A stretch of DNA of 44,206 nt from a virus: positions 1 to 44,206 of IMG/VR virus record IMGVR_UViG_3300023240_000035; one strand, 5' to 3'. The notes under the pieces are model-generated. The model ran no database searches, was not told where the DNA came from, and was given only the letters and a program-made list of their open reading frames with translations. Both the position numbers and the translations under genes were made by a program. Below, piece by piece: positions 40,610 through 44,206 of the stretch. Positions within the stretch are counted from its first letter, which is position 1. Every line of letters starts with the position of its first letter.

Positions 40610-43123
40610 TCAAAGTGCTTTTTTTATTACATCAACCATAAATGTTATTTCTTTGACCGATAGCTTCGGATGGTTTGGGATATATATTCCACATTCATCT
40701 ATTTTTTTTGAATTATCAGTAGATTTTTCTCCATACACAGAAACATACATTGGCTGCATACCCATTGACCCTGAAATTAAAGGTCTACATTCAATATTGT
40801 TTTTATGGAGAGCCAATATCACTCTTTCTTTTTGGGTTTTATTTTCTAAAATTATAGGATAACAAAAACTTGCCGTCCAAGAACCTTTCGTAGGCGTTGG
40901 AGTCCAAAGTTTTAATTCTTCTATTTCATTTTTAAGATGAGAGAAGTTTGTGTTTCTTTTAGCTAGCCAATCATCTATTTTTTCTAATTGACGAATTCCT
41001 AAAAAAGCTTGAAGGTCGGTAGATCTTAAATTAAAGGCTGGGATATAAAAAGTATATAAAGCATTAAATTCATCGATAGACCATTTCTCTCTAAGTTCAG
41101 ATTTAGCTTCATTATCTAAGTCTCTATCCCAACCATGAGACCTTAACTGAAGAAGGGTGTCATAGACTTCTTTATCATCCGTACAAACCATACCTCCTTC
41201 GATTGTTGAGTTATGAAGACAAATTGGCTGCCAACCTCCTACAAAATTTTCATAATTAGGGACGGAAAAGTCATAAACAAATTCATGGTCATCGGAGTTT
41301 AATATTTCAATATCTCTAATCTCTAGCTCCATTAAATCCCCATAATCTTCCCCCTCGTATACTAGAGAAGTTTTTCTACCTTCTTTTTTCTGGTACAACT
41401 CTCCCTCTTCATTAAAAAAAGTGTTATACATTCTGTAACTTTCAATCTCAAAATTTGGAGATATTAATCTTCCTTTAATATATGATTCTTTAATTTTACA
41501 CTTCACTCCTGTAGACCCTCTAATTCCTAAAGATGAGCATAGATAAGAAACGTCATTAATCAACATTTTTGATGAACTAGCAAACTCAGTTCTAGTTTCA
41601 TCGCAAGTCCCGTCACCTAAATGAAATCCATGTAAAAAGTTCAACTTATTTTGCGTATTTACATTCCAAATAAAATCTGGAATCCTTTTGTTTGGAGCGC
41701 CAGATTTTATTCCTAAAAAATATTTAAAGAAAAAACACAAAGTCTTTGAGTCAAACATAACTTGAGTTACATTTTCTTTTGTTGATGTTGATGTATATCC
41801 TATTATCCCAAAAACACTCTCTATAGATTCTAACACTTCTTTTATAAATTGATATTCATTTTTATTAAAAGTAAAACACAGCCCTGTCTCTTTTTTTCCT
41901 CCTCTAAATGAGCCTTCAGCAATAAAAAACCCAACCATTTTACAAAATGAAGGCGTAATTAATACGCTGTGTGGGACAAACTTGTTTTTAGGAGTGTTTT
42001 TAAACGCGACTCTTAAGTTTGTAGTTTTATTATTAGCCAACTCTAAAGGAAGCTGTTTTCTCTGTTTATAATTTTCTTTAAGTCTGTACTCTTTAGTCCC
42101 CCATTTTGGTTTATAATTACAGTAATCTTCTTCATTGTGGTTAATTACAAAAAAAGTAGAATTATATTTCCTACAAAAAGAATAAAAATCTAAATTATTT
42201 ATTTCTTCATTATTAAAATTAAACTTCTGAGGCACTATAATTTTATCCCCTTTTTTTAATTTATTTCCTGAAACTGAAACTGGAAGCCCCATTTCAAACT
42301 TAAAAACACTATGATCCTCAGTAATGTCTACTGACCTGTTGTTTTTAAGTTTTAATCTAAATATTCTTTTATCTCCTAATTTGTGTTTTATAATTTCAGA
42401 AGGAGTTCTCTTATAAATCTTTTTATCATTTTGATTAAAAGATAAAATATTTATTTCTTCTGGTTTAAAATTATCATAAATATATTTTATATTTTCAATT
42501 CTAAACTGGTTTTTTTTATCATAAAAAGGAATTGGAGTATCAGAAACAACACTCATAGAATGTCCGAAATAGGTTGAGAAGGAACTCATTAATCCAAAAG
42601 TGCCTAATTTTTTACAACTATATCTAGTCCCTTGAGATTCGCAGACATCTTCTAGAAGAATAACATCATACTTTTTACAAAGGGTGGTAATATCAGCCAT
42701 GTGGGGAGACAGCCCTAGTGCTGAGACTAACATTAAAGCAGAAGGTTCTTGTTCTATAAAAATCTTCTCTAAGTCTTGAATTGACACAGAAAGATTTTCT
42801 AAATTTATATCGCATAAAATTGGTTCAAAATCAAGTATCATAGCACTTGATAAATCTGTAGCCCAAGCTAATTGAGGAATAACAATTTTATTATTTTTGA
42901 GAGGGTATAGAGTTTTTATTGTTTGGAGCATCAACAGTAGAGCTGATGATCCAGAGTTTACAAATACAGAATATTTAGACCCTAGCCATTCTGACCAATT
43001 GTTCTCATACTCTAAAGTGAGCGACCCTTTTGTTAATCGAGGGTATGTTTTCAACCACTCAATAAGAGCGTCAATATCATCCCTTTCGATTGTGTCTTTA
43101 ACAAGTTGAATGTTTTCTTCCAT
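40610..43123 (-). CDS. ColD-like PLP-dependent sugar enzyme, interrupted by an intein
   Basis: An 837-residue precursor: N-extein residues 1-190, intein 191-638, C-extein 639-837. The exteins join to a 389-residue DegT/DnrJ/EryC1/StrS-family protein. Features: NSGSSALL (PLP phosphate loop), LLEDVCESQGT (the Asp pairing with the PLP ring nitrogen), FGLMSSFSTYFGHSM joined to STIEGGMVCTDD, and RSHGWDRDL. Where aminotransferases have the PLP-binding Lys, this protein has His188, as in ColD, the GDP-4-keto-6-deoxymannose 3-dehydratase of colitose synthesis. From memory the E. coli ColD pattern is close (EDNCESMGAT, FGLMGTFSS, HH-ATMEGG). The likely reaction is thus C3 deoxygenation of a GDP-sugar, not transamination. 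The gene lies beside the reductase and GT11 genes. Confidence 0.85.
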   Translation of the reverse strand: MEENIQLVKDTIERDDIDALIEWLKTYPRLTKGSLTLEYENNWSEWLGSKYSVFVNSGSSALLLMLQTIKTLYPLKNNKIVIPQLAWATDLSSAMILDFEPILCDINLENLSVSIQDLEKIFIEQEPSALMLVSALGLSPHMADITTLCKKYDVILLEDVCESQGTRYSCKKLGTFGLMSSFSTYFGHSMSVVSDTPIPFYDKKNQFRIENIKYIYDNFKPEEINILSFNQNDKKIYKRTPSEIIKHKLGDKRIFRLKLKNNRSVDITEDHSVFKFEMGLPVSVSGNKLKKGDKIIVPQKFNFNNEEINNLDFYSFCRKYNSTFFVINHNEEDYCNYKPKWGTKEYRLKENYKQRKQLPLELANNKTTNLRVAFKNTPKNKFVPHSVLITPSFCKMVGFFIAEGSFRGGKKETGLCFTFNKNEYQFIKEVLESIESVFGIIGYTSTSTKENVTQVMFDSKTLCFFFKYFLGIKSGAPNKRIPDFIWNVNTQNKLNFLHGFHLGDGTCDETRTEFASSSKMLINDVSYLCSSLGIRGSTGVKCKIKESYIKGRLISPNFEIESYRMYNTFFNEEGELYQKKEGRKTSLVYEGEDYGDLMELEIRDIEILNSDDHEFVYDFSVPNYENFVGGWQPICLHNSTIEGGMVCTDDKEVYDTLLQLRSHGWDRDLDNEAKSELREKWSIDEFNALYTFYIPAFNLRSTDLQAFLGIRQLEKIDDWLAKRNTNFSHLKNEIEELKLWTPTPTKGSWTASFCYPIILENKTQKERVILALHKNNIECRPLISGSMGMQPMYVSVYGEKSTDNSKKIDECGIYIPNHPKLSVKEITFMVDVIKKAL
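41210..42553 (-). mobile_element. Ser-type intein with LAGLIDADG homing endonuclease
   Basis: Residues 191-638 (448) of the ColD-like precursor. N-terminal splicing block starts at Ser191 (SVVSDTPIPF). Block B has DITEDHSVF (Thr268, His271). Endonuclease motifs are VGFFIAEGSF (Glu403) and LHGFHLGDGT (Asp504), the two LAGLIDADG helices. Block F is DDHEFVYDFSVPNYENFVGG and block G ends WQPICLHN, followed by Ser639 of the C-extein. All residues needed for splicing (Ser1, TxxH, penultimate His, terminal Asn, +1 Ser) are present, so it is probably active. The insertion point lies two residues after the predicted catalytic His, a typical conserved-site choice. Confidence 0.9.
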
Positions 43124-43157
43124 AGAGTAAATTATGAAAGAAATACGAGAAAATCAA

Positions 43158-44066
43158 TTAAAGATATTGTTTCTTATAAGTTTGACTAATCCCATCCTCT
43201 AGAGATGTTGGTGTCCAGTTAGGAAAAATAGATTCTAGCTTTTCAATAGAAACATCTTTACGAAATTGACCATCAGGCTTGGTTGGGTCAAATTTTATCT
43301 CAAGATGTGCAGCGCCCATCGATTTAAGGGCTATTTTAGCCATTTCCTTGATAGATAAGTTATCTTTAATGGCAATGTTCATATTCTGGTAAACATCCTC
43401 CTCTATGCATTTAAAAATAATATTACAAAAATCATCAACCAACATAAACTGTCTTAGAGGAGTTCCTGATCCAAAAAGCATTATATGGTCATCTTGATTA
43501 ATCTTGGCTTTATGTATTTTCTCAATTAATGCTCCTACAAAATGTGCGTTTTTCCCGGACTTATCTCCAAACCCATAAAGGTTGCAAGGAGTCAAATATT
43601 GGTATTGTGTTTTGTATTGTTGATTGCAAGCATCAATTTGAACTGCCATTGACCTTTTTGCGTATCCGTATGAAAAATTAGTAGGAGTAGGAGCGCCTAA
43701 ATGCATGTATTCCTCTTTCATAGGGTAATGGTCGTCAGGTAGAGTGTCTGGATAAATGCAAGTAGATAAAATCGCAATAACTCTTTTTACACCATGCTTT
43801 CTTGATTCATTTATAAGCAAAGTGTTCATAAGGACATTATCATCATAATAATCTGAAGGCTGTTCAATGTTAACTGTAATACCACCAACACGAGCTGCTA
43901 AGTGAATTATAACATCAGGGTTATGATATCTTATCATATTCTGGACATCTTCTTGATCAGTTAAATCGTAAGTAGAAGAACTAAGATAAATGGCGTTTGG
44001 GTAGAGCTTTTTTAAACCTTTCCCTACCATTCCTGAACCTCCTGTGATTATTATTTTTCTATCCAT
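43158..44066 (-). CDS. GDP-L-fucose/GDP-L-colitose synthase-type epimerase-reductase
   Basis: A 302-residue short-chain dehydrogenase of the extended type. Rossmann motif GGSGMVG (9-15), LAARVGGI (57-64), catalytic STC (101-103), Tyr133-x3-Lys137 in [28 protein letters not shown] and DGQFRKDVS. This is the pattern of GDP-L-fucose synthase (Fcl/WcaG), which turns GDP-4-keto-6-deoxymannose into GDP-fucose by 3,5-epimerisation and NADPH reduction. ColC, the GDP-colitose synthase, is its close relative, and sequence alone does not separate them. A ColD-like gene downstream and a GT11 gene upstream on the same strand make either product plausible. Confidence 0.85.
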   Translation of the reverse strand: MDRKIIITGGSGMVGKGLKKLYPNAIYLSSSTYDLTDQEDVQNMIRYHNPDVIIHLAARVGGITVNIEQPSDYYDDNVLMNTLLINESRKHGVKRVIAILSTCIYPDTLPDDHYPMKEEYMHLGAPTPTNFSYGYAKRSMAVQIDACNQQYKTQYQYLTPCNLYGFGDKSGKNAHFVGALIEKIHKAKINQDDHIMLFGSGTPLRQFMLVDDFCNIIFKCIEEDVYQNMNIAIKDNLSIKEMAKIALKSMGAAHLEIKFDPTKPDGQFRKDVSIEKLESIFPNWTPTSLEDGISQTYKKQYL

Positions 44067-44206
44067 GATTGGGGATGCATGTCTTTTGTTTCATAATGAG
44101 AATAAGCAGTACCAAACCATTTTTTTGGAACGATTACTTTCTTGGTAGGATTTGTGTTTAAATAAGCTCCCCACCAAGAATATGATGAATTTGCAATAAT
44201 ATTTGA
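44051..44206 (-). CDS. C-terminus of GT11 fucosyl/colitosyl-transferase, cut by window edge
   Basis: The minus-strand frame is open from the window edge at 44206 to a stop at 44051-44053, giving the last 51 residues. They begin [17 protein letters not shown] and continue [10 protein letters not shown], the well-known terminal motif (NSSFSWWGA) of family GT11 alpha-1,2-fucosyltransferases. The stop overlaps the reductase start by 16 bases, so the two are coupled. GT11 enzymes use GDP-fucose; some O-antigen members use GDP-colitose. The N-terminal GDP-binding part lies outside the window. Confidence 0.8.
   Translation of the reverse strand, partial: SNIIANSSYSWWGAYLNTNPTKKVIVPKKWFGTAYSHYETKDMHPQSWIEK

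Noticed and set aside
40610-43123. Ordinary DegT-family aminotransferase
   Set aside because: The PLP-binding Lys is replaced by His188, and the motifs around it match ColD-type dehydratases.
1-44206. tRNA or other structured RNA genes
   Set aside because: No cloverleaf-like segment or CCA-ending hairpin set was noticed in the short intergenic gaps, all under about 140 bases. A tRNA search program on the window would be decisive.
1-44206. Insertion sequences or transposases
   Set aside because: No transposase motifs or flanking inverted and direct repeats were seen. The only mobile element recognised is the intein.

Overview
This window is a contiguous piece of a large, strongly A+T-rich tailed-phage genome. 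Evidence for a phage: tail or fibre-type structural proteins, an endolysin (peptidoglycan-binding domain plus T7-type amidase), a phage-style recombination set (RuvC-like resolvase, Mre11/Rad50-type nuclease-ATPase, Cas4/RecB-like nuclease, SNF2 helicase), dense gene packing with ATGA-type overlaps, and no gap above about 140 bases without a gene. The host is probably a member of the Bacteroidota: start codons follow A-rich leaders rather than Shine-Dalgarno sequences, and several genes carry the TAnnTTTG -7 element typical of that phylum. This host call is inference; no marker gene settles it.

Layout. (1) Bases 1-7977: structural region. It has a truncated gene, a small membrane protein, a large minus-strand baseplate-like protein, and four plus-strand virion or fibre-type proteins, two of which share a C-terminal module. 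(2) 8044-18881: DNA recombination and processing module, holding the RuvC-like resolvase, a single-chain Mre11-Rad50 fusion, a PD-(D/E)XK Fe-S nuclease, an SNF2 helicase and several unknown proteins. (3) 18966-23820: endolysin and unknown proteins. (4) 23916-24470 (minus): a full-length translation initiation factor IF-3. (5) 24592-25855: a gene apparently split at an A11 run, a candidate slippage or frameshift site. (6) 25939-37071: a PcfJ-like protein with a zinc ribbon, many small unknowns, a repeat-containing 921-residue protein, a SANT/HTH-type protein and a second PcfJ-like protein. (7) 37108-39789: a large tail-fibre-like beta-repeat protein. (8) 39791-44206 (minus): a HAD-like protein, then a nucleotide-sugar cassette of ColD-like PLP enzyme (interrupted by an intein), a GDP-fucose/colitose synthase-type reductase, and the C-terminus of a GT11 fucosyl/colitosyl-transferase.

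Regulation. Two promoter-like classes appear. Host-type TAnnTTTG elements lie before a membrane gene, the nuclease gene and the Mre11-Rad50 gene; two of them sit as TAnnTTTG-tctt-ATG, implying leaderless transcripts. A different motif, CTATTTA(A/C), sits about 13-24 bases before at least seven genes (and 37 bases before another) and could be a phage-specific late promoter. Six hairpin terminators separate the blocks.

Most notable: the Ser-type LAGLIDADG intein two residues after the predicted catalytic His of the ColD-like enzyme; the possible phage colitose pathway; the phage IF-3; the Mre11-Rad50 fusion; the A11 slippage gene; and the shared CTATTTA motif.
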